Shown one piece after another: positions 1 to 8,390 of a stretch of DNA of 64,000 nucleotides. Below the pieces are notes generated by a model. The model was not told the DNA's origin. It searched no databases and saw only the letters and a list, made by a program, of their open reading frames with translations. Made by a program: the position numbers and the translations under genes. The DNA comes from Geodermatophilus sp. TF02-6 (lineage in GTDB: Bacteria; Actinomycetota; Actinomycetes; Mycobacteriales; Geodermatophilaceae), in NCBI RefSeq assembly GCF_003319115.1, contig NZ_QOHF01000001.1, positions 310,001 to 374,000 on the forward strand, written 5' to 3'. The stretch's first letter is position 1, and every line of letters starts with the position of its first letter.

Positions 1-441
1 GAGGGTCCGGCCGTCCCAGTGCAGGCGCTCGCCGTTCTCGACGGCCCCGCGGACGACCGCGTAGCAGTCCTGCAGACCGGCCGGGAACGCGGCCTCGGGC
101 GCCCGGCGGTAGCCGACGGAGACGACCTTGCACCCGGTCTCCTTGGCCAGGGACCGCGCGACGGAGTCGTGCGTCTCCAGGCTGCCGAGGAAGAAGGCGC
201 CGCCGTGGAAGTACACCAGCAGTCCGTAGGAGTCGGCCTCGACCGGCGTGTAGATCCGCACCGGCACGTCGCCCGTCGGCGTGTGCGCGGTCGCGTCCTC
301 CACCGAGTGCAGCGGCAGCCGCTCCTCGACCGGCGGGACCTGCGCCTCCTCTGCGGCGCGCAGAGCTCCCGGGTCGAGCGGCCCCGGGGGGAGCTCGGGC
401 AGGTTGCCGAGGACCTCGGCGATCTCGGGGTGCAGGGTCAC
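1..441 (-). CDS. Alpha/beta hydrolase, HSL-type (partial)
   Basis: The first ~147 residues of a carboxylesterase-like hydrolase; the rest runs off the window edge. The strand reads an HGGAFF motif at residues 79-84, the oxyanion-hole signature of hormone-sensitive-lipase (group IV) esterases. The catalytic Ser, Asp and His would lie outside the window. The chosen start is a GTG at 441 that overlaps the TGA of the upstream monooxygenase (GTGA), which implies translational coupling. It is the last visible gene of the P450 operon and probably hydrolyses an ester or lactone made in that pathway. The substrate is unknown. Confidence 0.85.
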   Translation of the reverse strand, partial: MTLHPEIAEVLGNLPELPPGPLDPGALRAAEEAQVPPVEERLPLHSVEDATAHTPTGDVPVRIYTPVEADSYGLLVYFHGGAFFLGSLETHDSVARSLAKETGCKVVSVGYRRAPEAAFPAGLQDCYAVVRGAVENGERLHWDGRTL

Positions 442-1607
442 GGGGCCACCGCATCCGCACCCGTCGAGGCGGGCTGCTCGGTGGCGGGCTTCTGTCCGGC
501 GGGCTTCTGTCCGGCGGGCTTCTGTCCGGGGAAGACGTCGTCGAGCTCGTCCTCGCTCCACCCCTGGCGCGAGATGCGCTGCAGCTCGTCGGTGACGGGC
601 TTGCGGGCCGCCTGGTACGAGGCCAGCGCCTCCGGGACGGAGTCCGCCTCCAGCAGGGCGTCGACGAGGGCGCCGGCGTCCATGATCGCCGAGTTCGCGC
701 CCTGGCCCTGGTGGTGCAGCATCGCGTGGGCTGCGTCGCCCATGAGGACGACGGAGTCCGAGTGCCACGAGTCGACCGGGTCGATGTCGTAGACGGCCTT
801 GATGTTGACGGCGTCCATGTCGAGGCCGCGCGCGATGGCCACGATCCGCTCGTCGAAGCCCTCCACCGTCGCCACGAGGTCGTCCTTCGTGACCGTCGGC
901 GTCCAGCTGCCGTCCGGGTTCAGGGCGGTGATGTCGAACGACAACTGGTTGCGATGGCGCAGCGGCAGCAGGTAGACCTTCGTGCCTCTGCCGACGTACA
1001 TCCGGAGGTTGTCGTCGACGACCGTCCCGTGGGCGTCGTCGGTGGGGATCACCGTGCGGTAGGCGTGCTCACCGGAGAACACCGGTCCCTGGTCGCCGAA
1101 CAGCTGTCGGCGCACCGCCGACTTGATGCCGTCGGCACCGATGACCAGGTCGGCCTCGACGGTCGTGCCGTTGGCGCAGGTGATGACGGCGCGGTCGCCC
1201 CGGTCCTCGACGGTCCCCAGCCTGTGGCCGAGGCGCACCATGCCCTCGGGGAGCACGCCCAGGAGGGCGTCGATGAAGTCGCCGCGGTGGATCATGTGGG
1301 TGTGGGTCTTGACCTCGTAGTCCTCCATGCCCGGCCACGAGTCCTTCATGATCGGCTCACCTGTCGCCGTGAGGATCTCGAAGTAGTCGCTCGGCGAGCT
1401 CACCGCAGCGATCGCGTCGAAGACGCCCCACTGGCGGAACCGGTCCATGGTGGAGGGGCGCAGACCGATGCCGGCGCCCACCTCGCGCATCTGGGTCGCC
1501 TGCTCGTAGACGGCGACGTCGGCGCCGTGCACGCTCAGGCCCTTGGCCACCGCGGCGCCGCCGTACCCGGCACCGACGACGGCGATCTTCAGGTTCGTGA
1601 TGTCCAT
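438..1607 (-). CDS. FAD-dependent aromatic monooxygenase (salicylate/3-hydroxybenzoate hydroxylase-like)
   Basis: 389 residues of class A flavoprotein monooxygenase. The N-terminal Rossmann motif GAGYGG (residues ~12-17) binds FAD, DG-type motif GADGIKS is mid-protein, and GDAAHAMLHHQGQGAN near residue 285 is the second FAD/ribityl motif. Such enzymes use NAD(P)H and O2 to hydroxylate phenolic rings. The start is ATG 1607, 11 bp after the upstream phosphotriesterase-like stop. The C-terminus carries three exact GQKPA repeats from a 15-bp tandem repeat, not expected in the family. The gene is sixth in the P450 operon. The substrate cannot be read from sequence. Confidence 0.88.
   Translation of the reverse strand: MDITNLKIAVVGAGYGGAAVAKGLSVHGADVAVYEQATQMREVGAGIGLRPSTMDRFRQWGVFDAIAAVSSPSDYFEILTATGEPIMKDSWPGMEDYEVKTHTHMIHRGDFIDALLGVLPEGMVRLGHRLGTVEDRGDRAVITCANGTTVEADLVIGADGIKSAVRRQLFGDQGPVFSGEHAYRTVIPTDDAHGTVVDDNLRMYVGRGTKVYLLPLRHRNQLSFDITALNPDGSWTPTVTKDDLVATVEGFDERIVAIARGLDMDAVNIKAVYDIDPVDSWHSDSVVLMGDAAHAMLHHQGQGANSAIMDAGALVDALLEADSVPEALASYQAARKPVTDELQRISRQGWSEDELDDVFPGQKPAGQKPAGQKPATEQPASTGADAVAP
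483..527. repeat. 15-bp tandem repeat, three copies
   Basis: Unit GGCGGGCTTCTGTCC repeated three times without mismatch. On the minus strand it encodes GQKPA x3 in the C-terminal tail of the flavin monooxygenase, ~20 codons before its stop. The period is a multiple of three, so copy-number change would keep the frame. Confidence 0.95.
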
Positions 1608-1618
1608 GGTCGTTCCTC

Positions 1619-2572
1619 TCAGGTCCGGATGGTCAGGAAGTCGGCGGGGTTGTCGACGAAGATCGTCGTGATCGTGGCCTCGTCCACCCCGGCCTCGCGC
1701 AGGTCGGGGATGAGGTCCTCGAAGACGTAGTTGACGGTGTGTCCCTTGACACCGGGCCAGCCGAGCGGGCTGCAGTTGGCGTCGGCCGAGGCGAGCACCT
1801 TGTCCAGGTGTCCCTGGCCGATGAAGCGGAGGAAGTGGTCCAGGCGCTCCTTGCGCGGGCGGGCCCAGAACGGCGGGTCCTCGAGCTCGGTCTCGTAGCC
1901 GAAGGTGTCGAAGCCGACGCGACCGCCCTGCTCGGCGATCCAGGTGTCGCGGGTCTTCTCGGCGTTCACGCCGTCGTCCGCGTGCCCGAACAGCACGCGG
2001 TCCAGCGGCAGCCCCTCCTCGGAGAAGATGGCGATCGCGGTCTCGGCGTCGATCGCCAGGTGGGTCATGATCGGCACGCCGGTGGTCAGGGCGGCGCGGG
2101 CGGCGGCGCGGTAGATGCGCTTGTCCAGCTCCGTCATGCGCCCGCCGCGGCTCACGCCGACCTTGATGACGCCCGCGCGGCTGCCGGTGTCGCCGATGCC
2201 GACGGTGATCTCGGAGACGAACTGGCGGGTCAGGTAGTCGACGCTCGCCCGGGCGAAGTGCGGCAGCGCGGTGTCGCCGCCGACGAAGCCGGTGCAGGCG
2301 ACGATGTGGACCCCGGTCTTCGCCGACAGGGACTTGTAGTAGTCGACGTCGCGGCCGTTGCAGATGCCGGTGACGTCGACGAAGGTCCCGCCGCCGTACT
2401 CGTGGAACGCACGGAGCTTCGGCACGGTCTCCTCGTACCGCTGCTCGGGGGTCTTCCACCACTTCGAGTCCAGCTCGGAGCCGGGCATGCCGTAGCCGAT
2501 GTGTTCGTGGACGGCCACGACGCCGAGTTCCTCGGCCGGGATCGTCCCGAGCACGGTGTTCACCTTCGACAT
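1619..2572 (-). CDS. Phosphotriesterase-family lactonase/hydrolase, intact metal site
   Basis: 317 residues of the amidohydrolase-fold phosphotriesterase (PTE) family. All expected binuclear-metal ligands can be placed: H22 and H24 (VHEH), K137 (VIKVG, the carboxylated lysine), H171 (MTHLA), H197 (FGHADD) and D264 (SADAN). Most PTE-like proteins in catabolic clusters are lactonases rather than true phosphotriesterases, so lactone hydrolysis is the likelier job. The start is ATG 2572. It sits between a degenerate paralogue upstream and the flavin monooxygenase downstream, on the same strand. The two paralogues share the N-terminal NTVLG and GRDV motifs, consistent with an old tandem duplication. 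Confidence 0.9.
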   Translation of the reverse strand: MSKVNTVLGTIPAEELGVVAVHEHIGYGMPGSELDSKWWKTPEQRYEETVPKLRAFHEYGGGTFVDVTGICNGRDVDYYKSLSAKTGVHIVACTGFVGGDTALPHFARASVDYLTRQFVSEITVGIGDTGSRAGVIKVGVSRGGRMTELDKRIYRAAARAALTTGVPIMTHLAIDAETAIAIFSEEGLPLDRVLFGHADDGVNAEKTRDTWIAEQGGRVGFDTFGYETELEDPPFWARPRKERLDHFLRFIGQGHLDKVLASADANCSPLGWPGVKGHTVNYVFEDLIPDLREAGVDEATITTIFVDNPADFLTIRT

Positions 2573-2609
2573 CAGGTCTTCTCTCTCCGGGAGTCGTCGG
2601 GTCGTCTGT

Positions 2610-3614
2610 TCAGCGCACGGTCAGCAGGTCGCGGGGGTTGCCGACGAGGATCCGCCGGGCGTCCTCGTCGCTGAGCCCCAGTGACTTCGCGAAGGGGACG
2701 AACGTCGAGCAGACGTGGCTGAACGGCAGGTCGTAGGCAGGCTGACCCACGGCCACGCCGATCGCGTTGCTCGACAGCAGGATCCGGTCCGCGTGGCCGG
2801 CCTGGACGAGCTCGACCACCAGGGCGGCGCGTTCGCGGTCGGTGAGGTGCGCGTCGTCGTCGTCCCTGTCCACGGAGTCCGAGCCCACGTGGTCCAGTGC
2901 GACGTAGGCCCCGCGGCGGGCGACCTCGAGCGGGGCACCGGCATCGACCGCGTCCCTGCGGTCGAGCCCGCCGACGACCACGCGGTCGGCCGGCAGCTGC
3001 TCGGAAAGGACGACCTCGAGGTCGTGGACGGCGTCCGCGCCGAAGCGGATCGAGACCGGGACGCCGGTGTCCCGTGCGGCACGGGCGGCGCCGCGGAACA
3101 GGCTCTCGTCGGTCGCCGTCATGCCCTCGCGGGTCGCGGTGGTGGCCACCAGGCCCGCGCCGCCCCGGCGCTCCACGCGCGGGACCACCATGCCCTCGGA
3201 GACCTCCTGGGAGAACAGGTCGGCGAACCTCTCGGCCGGCCACGGCGTCGGCGGGTTGGTCTGCGGCGTCAGGAAGTAGCCGCCGAGCATCTCCTCGGGC
3301 CCCATGCCCGTCGACGCGACGACGTGCACGCCGGTGGAGCGCGAGAGCGCCTCGTACAGGCGCACGTCGCGGCCGTAGAACATGCCGGTGCTGTCGACGA
3401 TCGTCCCCCCACCGGCGTTGCGGAAGTCCGTCAGCTTCTTCGCCAGGACCTCGAAGACCTCGGCGCGGTCGATGGTGATGTCGTACGCGTGCTCGGCCCC
3501 CGGGACCACGGAGAGCAGGGCCTCGTGGACCGAGACGACGCCCAGGTCGTCAGCGGGAACGGGGCCGAGGACGGTGTTGACGCTTCGGCTGGGCGCAGTC
3601 CGTGCGTCCGTCAT
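2610..3614 (-). CDS. Phosphotriesterase-like pseudoenzyme lacking metal ligands
   Basis: 334 residues clearly homologous to the neighbouring lactonase (NTVLGPVPADDLGVV, GGGTIVDSTGM, FYGRDV, GVHVVASTG, VGNPRDLLTVR). Almost all metal ligands are replaced. The first His remains (H30), but the second is A32, the bridging Lys position reads A157, and the remaining His, His and Asp positions read R190, G216 and N283. The frame is open over full length with normal codon use, so this is not decay. A structural or regulatory partner of the active paralogue is the simplest reading. Start ATG 3614; it follows the ferredoxin reductase by 37 bp. A different, metal-free activity cannot be excluded. Confidence 0.85.
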   Translation of the reverse strand: MTDARTAPSRSVNTVLGPVPADDLGVVSVHEALLSVVPGAEHAYDITIDRAEVFEVLAKKLTDFRNAGGGTIVDSTGMFYGRDVRLYEALSRSTGVHVVASTGMGPEEMLGGYFLTPQTNPPTPWPAERFADLFSQEVSEGMVVPRVERRGGAGLVATTATREGMTATDESLFRGAARAARDTGVPVSIRFGADAVHDLEVVLSEQLPADRVVVGGLDRRDAVDAGAPLEVARRGAYVALDHVGSDSVDRDDDDAHLTDRERAALVVELVQAGHADRILLSSNAIGVAVGQPAYDLPFSHVCSTFVPFAKSLGLSDEDARRILVGNPRDLLTVR

Positions 3615-3651
3615 GAGCGATACCTTTCGTCAGCGTTCGCCGGTGGCGGCG

Positions 3652-4806
3652 TCACGCGGGGGCTGCCGCAGCAGCCGGCTTGAGGAGGCGCTTGAGCTTC
3701 GCGGGCGGGGTGCGGTGGTTGACCGCGATGACGGTGCGCGGCGCGGTGGCGTCGGGCCAGGCCAGCAGGGCGGAGCCCTCGTCGAGTGAGCCGTCGAGCA
3801 CGGTCGGTTCGCCCTGCGGGTCGAGGTCGCCGACCATCTTGACGTCGAGACCGAACTGCTCGGTCCAGCAGTACTGCGACGGCCGGTAGGGCGCGGCGGA
3901 GTCCCCGTGCAGCAGCGCGCGGACCGCGGCGCGGGCCTGGTCGACGGCGTTGGTCCAGTGCGGGGAGCGGGTCAGCTGCCCGTCGCCTTCCGAGATCACG
4001 GTGACGTCGCCGGCGGCGACGACGTCGGGAGCGACCCGGCAGTGGGAGTCGACGACGATCCCGCCGTGCAGCTGGACCCCGGAGCCGGCGAGCCACTCCA
4101 CGTTGGGTACGTCCCCGACCGCCGAGACGACGAGATCGGCCTCCAGGCGGGTGCCGTCGACCAGCTCCACCCCGGTGGGGACGGGGGCGCCGAGCAGCCG
4201 GACGCCCCCGTCGGTGACGACGATGCGGACGCCTGCCTGCGTGGCCACGGACCGCACGTGCCCGCCCACGGCGGCGCCGAGCAGCCGGTCCAGCGGTGGG
4301 GCCAGGTCGACGACGGTGACCTCTCTGCCCAGCGTCCGGGCGGTGGAGGCGATCTCCATGCCGAGGAAACCGCCGCCCACGACCAGCACCGAGGAGGCCG
4401 CGGCCAGGTCGTCGCGCAGGCGGGCGCAGTCGCCGTGGGAGCGCAGCACCCGTTCCACCTGGTCGGGTCGTCCCAGGCGGCGGGCGCGGCCGCCGGTGGC
4501 GATGACCAGGCCGTCGTAGCGCACGGGCCCGCTGGGGGTGTGCACGGTCCGCGTGTCGATGTCCAGCGCCGTCGCGGACGTCTGCAGGCGCAGGTCGACG
4601 TCGTCGGCCAGCGGTGCGAGGACGACGTCATCGATCGACTCGGTGCCGGTGAGCACCCCCTTCGACAGGGGTACGCGGGTGTAGGGCGGCACGTCCTCGT
4701 CGCTGAGCACGGTGATCCGGCCGTCGAAGTCCTCCATCCGCAGCATCTCCACCGCGGTCAGCGCCGCGATGGAGCCGCCGACGACGACGACGTCGCGCAC
4801 GCTCAC
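3652..4806 (-). CDS. NAD(P)H-dependent ferredoxin reductase (FAD, pyridine nucleotide-disulfide type)
   Basis: 384 residues of the oxygenase-coupled ferredoxin reductase family. It has an FAD motif GGSIAA near the N-terminus, the PPYTRVPLSKG segment typical of putidaredoxin-reductase relatives, an NAD(P)H motif GGGFLGMEIA near residue 147, and AAGDVT for the FAD C-terminal contact. It passes electrons from NAD(P)H to the ferredoxin encoded immediately upstream, and from there to the P450. The start is GTG 4806 overlapping the ferredoxin TGA (GTGA); an upstream ATG at 4851 lies inside the ferredoxin gene and is less likely. Confidence 0.9.
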   Translation of the reverse strand: MSVRDVVVVGGSIAALTAVEMLRMEDFDGRITVLSDEDVPPYTRVPLSKGVLTGTESIDDVVLAPLADDVDLRLQTSATALDIDTRTVHTPSGPVRYDGLVIATGGRARRLGRPDQVERVLRSHGDCARLRDDLAAASSVLVVGGGFLGMEIASTARTLGREVTVVDLAPPLDRLLGAAVGGHVRSVATQAGVRIVVTDGGVRLLGAPVPTGVELVDGTRLEADLVVSAVGDVPNVEWLAGSGVQLHGGIVVDSHCRVAPDVVAAGDVTVISEGDGQLTRSPHWTNAVDQARAAVRALLHGDSAAPYRPSQYCWTEQFGLDVKMVGDLDPQGEPTVLDGSLDEGSALLAWPDATAPRTVIAVNHRTPPAKLKRLLKPAAAAAPA

Positions 4807-5009
4807 GGCTCGGCGCCGATCTGCTCGACGCGCAGCGCGGCGACCGGGCACACCCGCGCCCCGGCCTCGGCCTTGCGCTCGAGCTCCGGCGGCACGACCT
4901 CGTGGCGGAGGACCACGATGGCGTCGTCGTCGAGGTCGTAGACCTCCGGCGCCGTGTCAGCGCACAGTCCGTGGCCCTCGCACCGGTCCTGGTCCGCAAC
5001 GATCCTCAT
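4803..5009 (-). CDS. [3Fe-4S]-type P450 ferredoxin
   Basis: 68 residues with the pattern C-x5-C (CEGHGLC, starting at residue 10) and a later CP (residues 54-55), the three-cysteine arrangement of actinobacterial P450 ferredoxins. It carries single electrons to the cytochrome P450. I chose ATG 5009 because AAGGGAAG lies 7 nt upstream. An alternative ATG at 5054 overlaps the P450 TGA (ATGA) and would add 15 residues. The reductase follows with a 4-bp overlap, so the three electron-transfer genes are translated together. Confidence 0.9.
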   Translation of the reverse strand: MRIVADQDRCEGHGLCADTAPEVYDLDDDAIVVLRHEVVPPELERKAEAGARVCPVAALRVEQIGAEP

Positions 5010-5050
5010 GAGGTCACTTCCCTTCGTCGGTCTCGCAGCTGTCGAGGAGC

Positions 5051-6220
5051 TCATGCGGGCACCGTCTCGAGGACGGGCAGCCGCTCGATGCTCCTGGTGA
5101 TGTTGCTGGGGACGCGGAACTCCTCGCCCACGACCAGGCGCTGGACCCGGCTGACGAGTGCCTCGATGACGGCGTGCGCCTCGAGCCGCGCGAGCCCCTG
5201 CCCGGCGCACCCGTGCGGGCCGTAGCCGAAGGTCAGGTGGTCGACCGGGTTGCGCTCGACCAGGAAGGTGTCCGGGTTCTCGTAGTGGCGCGGATCGCGG
5301 TTGCCGGAGCCGAGCAAGATCGCGGCCTGCGAGCCCGCGGGCACCGTGGCGCCGTCGATCTCGACGTCCTCGGCGACGTGTCGGCCCCAGGTGTTGATGG
5401 GCGCCCAGAAGCGGAGCACCTCGGCGAAGGCGGCCGGCACGAGCGAGAGGTCCTTCCGGACCAGGTCGAACTGCTCCGGGTAGGTCCCGAAGAGGGCGAC
5501 GACGTTGCCGATCGCGGCGATCGTGCTCTCCACCCCGGCACCGAGGTACTGGTGGATGATGTGCCCGGCCGTGTTCGGCGGGATGTCGCCGCGGGCCTCG
5601 GCGTCGAAGATTCCGCGACCGACCGAGCCGGGCGCGAGGTCCTCGGCGGTGACACTGGAGCACCAGGCGTAGAGCTCACCGGCGATGGGGAAGTTCTCCG
5701 CGGTCCGCTGGTTCATCGGGCCGATGACCTGCATCGCGGCCTGGCCCCAGCGCAGCATGTTGTCGCGCACGTGGCCGGGAAAGCCGATCAGATCGGCGAC
5801 GACCTCGAGGGGGAAGGCGCGGGCGAGCGCGTCGATGGCCTCGAACGAGCGCTGCTCCACCAGCTCGCCGACCAGAGCCGCGGCCTTGGTGTCGATCTGC
5901 GTCTTCAGACCGCGCAGGGCCCTGGGGGACAGGTTCTCGGTCAGCGTGGCCCGGAGCCGGGCGTGGTCCGGCGGGTCCGAGGCCAGCGAGGTGCCCTGCA
6001 GCGCCTCGTTGACCACCGGGTTGAAGCCGATGCTGCGCGACGAGAAGGTCGCCGGGTCGCCGAGCGCGTCGCGGATGACGTCGTAGCGCGTGAGGGCGTA
6101 GGCGTCGTTGGCGGGCAGGTGCACGACCCCGCCGAGCTCGCGGAGCTCTGCGAAGTACGGGTACGGGTCGAGCAGGACCTCGTCGGCGAAGAGGTCGATG
6201 TCGGAGGTCGGGACGGACAT
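5051..6220 (-). CDS. Cytochrome P450
   Basis: 389 residues, usual bacterial P450 length. The I-helix reads LGAGVEST, the ExxR motif is EVLR, and the heme loop is FGYGPHGCAG with the axial Cys. A SDPPDHARLR segment is typical of bacterial class I P450s. It is the first gene of the operon and is followed by its own ferredoxin and reductase, so the full class I electron chain is present. I chose ATG 6220, with GAGG 6 nt upstream, over a GTG at 6226. The substrate is unknown; the later hydrolases and flavin hydroxylase suggest an aromatic or lactone-forming compound. Confidence 0.93.
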   Translation of the reverse strand: MSVPTSDIDLFADEVLLDPYPYFAELRELGGVVHLPANDAYALTRYDVIRDALGDPATFSSRSIGFNPVVNEALQGTSLASDPPDHARLRATLTENLSPRALRGLKTQIDTKAAALVGELVEQRSFEAIDALARAFPLEVVADLIGFPGHVRDNMLRWGQAAMQVIGPMNQRTAENFPIAGELYAWCSSVTAEDLAPGSVGRGIFDAEARGDIPPNTAGHIIHQYLGAGVESTIAAIGNVVALFGTYPEQFDLVRKDLSLVPAAFAEVLRFWAPINTWGRHVAEDVEIDGATVPAGSQAAILLGSGNRDPRHYENPDTFLVERNPVDHLTFGYGPHGCAGQGLARLEAHAVIEALVSRVQRLVVGEEFRVPSNITRSIERLPVLETVPA

Positions 6221-6339
6221 GGTCACCTCGAGAGCTGGACGTCGTTTCGAACACTGCCGGTGGTCGGCTCACCACGGCGAGCCGGCCTGGTCGGACTCAC
6301 TGCTCCTCGGACCCTGGGAGGACCCCGCTGTTCTCCGCG

Positions 6340-6390
6340 GCTCCCTGCAAGGTCCCGCCGCGAGCCTGCGAGCGGTAGGGGATAGGGGTC
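6340..6390. repeat. 51-bp dispersed hairpin repeat, copy 1
   Basis: Matches the copy at 44905-44955 closely through the core (GGTCCCGCCGCGAGCCTGCG is identical). The left arm CTCCCTGC is kept, but the right arm has decayed, so the terminal stem is weak. It lies just downstream of the efflux-pump stop and upstream of the P450 operon, where it may end transcription. Confidence 0.8.
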
Positions 6391-6396
6391 CGTGCC

Positions 6397-8085
6397 CTAC
6401 CGACCGCCATGGCCGAGTAGCCGCTCGGCGGGGCGGGGCGCCGGGACGGGTTCGCCCGGCGGCTCGGGGTGCAGCGGGTCGTGCAGCGACTCGGTGGTGG
6501 GCTGCGCCTCGCTGACGCTGCTCGACAGGCCGAACAGCGTCAGCAGCGCGGCCACCAGCGCGGCGATCGAGCAGACGGCGAACGCCGTGGAGAACCCGTC
6601 GCCGAGGGAGGTGAGTGCCAGCTGGTGCGCCGCCGCGCCGGGGGCCTCCGGCGGCAGGCCGTTCACGGCGAGCGGTCCGCCGGCCTGGAAGACGGCGGCG
6701 GCGGCGCCGGCCTGGTCCGGCGGCAGGTCGGCCCTCGCCAGGGCGGCGCCCAGCTTCTCGCCCGCGGTGCTCAGCGCGACGGCGCCGGTGATGATCGGCC
6801 CGAGCGCGAAACCGAGGTCGCGCAGCAGGTTGGTGGTCGCGCTGGCCATGCCCGCGAGGTGCAGCGGAACGGTGTTGATCGCCACGGCCGTGAACGAGCT
6901 GACCGCCAGGGCGAAGCCGACGCCGATGAGGAGGGCGGGCGCCACCATCGGCGCCAGGCTCGTGTCCAGCACGTCCAGCCGAGAGGCGAGCCAGGCGCCC
7001 ACCGCCATGAGCCCGAAGCCTGCGGTGAGCAGCCACCGGGCGCTGACCCGCGCCAGGAGCCGCGAGACCACGGGGATCAGCACGAAGGCCGGGGCCTGGA
7101 TGAGCAGCAGCGGCAGGCCGACGCGGGCCGGCGCCTGGTGCTGGACCGCGCCCAGCCAGATGCTGAACGAGAAGGCCGACCCCAGGAAGGCGAACATGCC
7201 GACCACGGTCACCACCGAGGCCACCGAGAAGGCCCGGTTGCAGAAGATGTCCAGGTCGAGCAGCGGCGTCGCCGCCCGACGCTCCACCACGACGAACGCG
7301 ACGAGGAAGACCACACCCAGGACCAGGGCGAACAGGATGTGCGGCCGCGTCCAGCCGTCCTCGGCCCCTTGCACCAGCGCGTAGAGGACGGCGATCAACC
7401 CGACCGCGAAGGTGACCTGCCCCGCGATGTCGAGGCCACGGCCCTCCGGCGCGGTCGACTCCACCGACAGCAGCACGGTCGCGACGACCGTGACGACGGC
7501 CAGGCCCGCGACGATGAGGAACGACCCGCGCCAGGAGCCCACCTCGGCGAACACCCCACCGAGCAGCGGGGAGACGGCGGCGCCGGCGGAGAGGAACCCG
7601 GCCCACAGAGCGATGCCGCGGGCCCGCGACTCGGGCGTGTGCGTCACCGCGGCCACCAGGGCCAGCGAGGCGGGGAACATGGCGCCCGCGCCGAGGCCGT
7701 TGAGCGCGGCGCCGAGCCACAGCACCTCCACCTGCGGGGCGAACGCGCTGACCAGCGAGCCGAGGACCAGCAGGGCGGCGCCGTAGACCTGCAGCCGGCG
7801 CCGTCCGAACAGGTCGCCCAGCGCGCCGAAGGTGAGCTCGAAGACGACCACCGCGATCATGAACGACGCGGTGATCCACGTCAGCTGCGACCCGGTGGTC
7901 TGCAGGTCCTGCTGGAACAGACCGTTGAGTGATGCGGGCAGGGCGTTCGCGACCTGCGCCACCATGACGGCGAAGCAGGCCGCCACGAGGGTCCCCGCGG
8001 TGCGGGCCGCGCGCGCCGGCGTCGGAAGTCGGTGCGACCCGGCTGCCGTCGCCTCGTGATCTGGTGCCCTGTGATCCTGTGTCAC
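6397..8085 (-). CDS. MFS drug-efflux transporter, DHA2 (EmrB/QacA) family, 14 TM
   Basis: 562 residues with around 14 predicted hydrophobic segments, beginning near residue 30. GALGDLFGRRRLQVYG is the MFS motif A loop, and LNGLGAGAMFPASLAL fits the motif C region of proton-driven antiporters. It exports hydrophobic toxic compounds across the cell membrane by drug/H+ exchange. The start is GTG 8085, with GGAGGAGAG 6 nt upstream. A divergent TetR gene and an operator overlapping both promoters show the usual ligand-induced control. The exported compound is unknown; proximity to aromatic catabolism suggests aromatic acids or a toxic P450 substrate. Confidence 0.9.
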   Translation of the reverse strand: MTQDHRAPDHEATAAGSHRLPTPARAARTAGTLVAACFAVMVAQVANALPASLNGLFQQDLQTTGSQLTWITASFMIAVVVFELTFGALGDLFGRRRLQVYGAALLVLGSLVSAFAPQVEVLWLGAALNGLGAGAMFPASLALVAAVTHTPESRARGIALWAGFLSAGAAVSPLLGGVFAEVGSWRGSFLIVAGLAVVTVVATVLLSVESTAPEGRGLDIAGQVTFAVGLIAVLYALVQGAEDGWTRPHILFALVLGVVFLVAFVVVERRAATPLLDLDIFCNRAFSVASVVTVVGMFAFLGSAFSFSIWLGAVQHQAPARVGLPLLLIQAPAFVLIPVVSRLLARVSARWLLTAGFGLMAVGAWLASRLDVLDTSLAPMVAPALLIGVGFALAVSSFTAVAINTVPLHLAGMASATTNLLRDLGFALGPIITGAVALSTAGEKLGAALARADLPPDQAGAAAAVFQAGGPLAVNGLPPEAPGAAAHQLALTSLGDGFSTAFAVCSIAALVAALLTLFGLSSSVSEAQPTTESLHDPLHPEPPGEPVPAPRPAERLLGHGGR

Positions 8086-8268
8086 TGACTCTCCTCCGAG
8101 AGACGGGATGCCGAACCGGTCGTCGACCGGCGATCAACGGACGTGCTGGTGTGGTGTGCGGTGCGGGTGGCACCGGAGGGCCGGCCCTTCCCGGGGAGAG
8201 GGACGGGTTCGGTGTGCACGCGACCCGCTCCTGTGGCGGCGCTCACGCGCTCGGTGTGCAGTCTGTCA

Positions 8269-8295
8269 CTTGGCTTGACGTCATGTCAAGCCAAG
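8269..8295. promoter_or_regulatory. Palindromic operator with divergent -35 elements
   Basis: Perfect 11-bp inverted repeat CTTGGCTTGAC / GTCAAGCCAAG with a 5-nt spacer (GTCAT). Each arm contains a -35-like hexamer: TTGACG on the plus strand, and TTGACA on the minus strand facing the efflux pump. A repressor bound here would block both promoters. It lies in the 305-bp gap between the pump (start 8085) and the TetR gene (start ~8391), so the TetR protein is the obvious ligand-responsive binder. Confidence 0.85.
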
Positions 8296-8390
8296 AGTTG
8301 ATCCGTCTCACACACGCAGGTCAGCGCGCCGCCGATCCGGCGAGGCGGTTGCTCTCCGGGGCGCACACCGGCCTGGACTACCCTCCAGGC

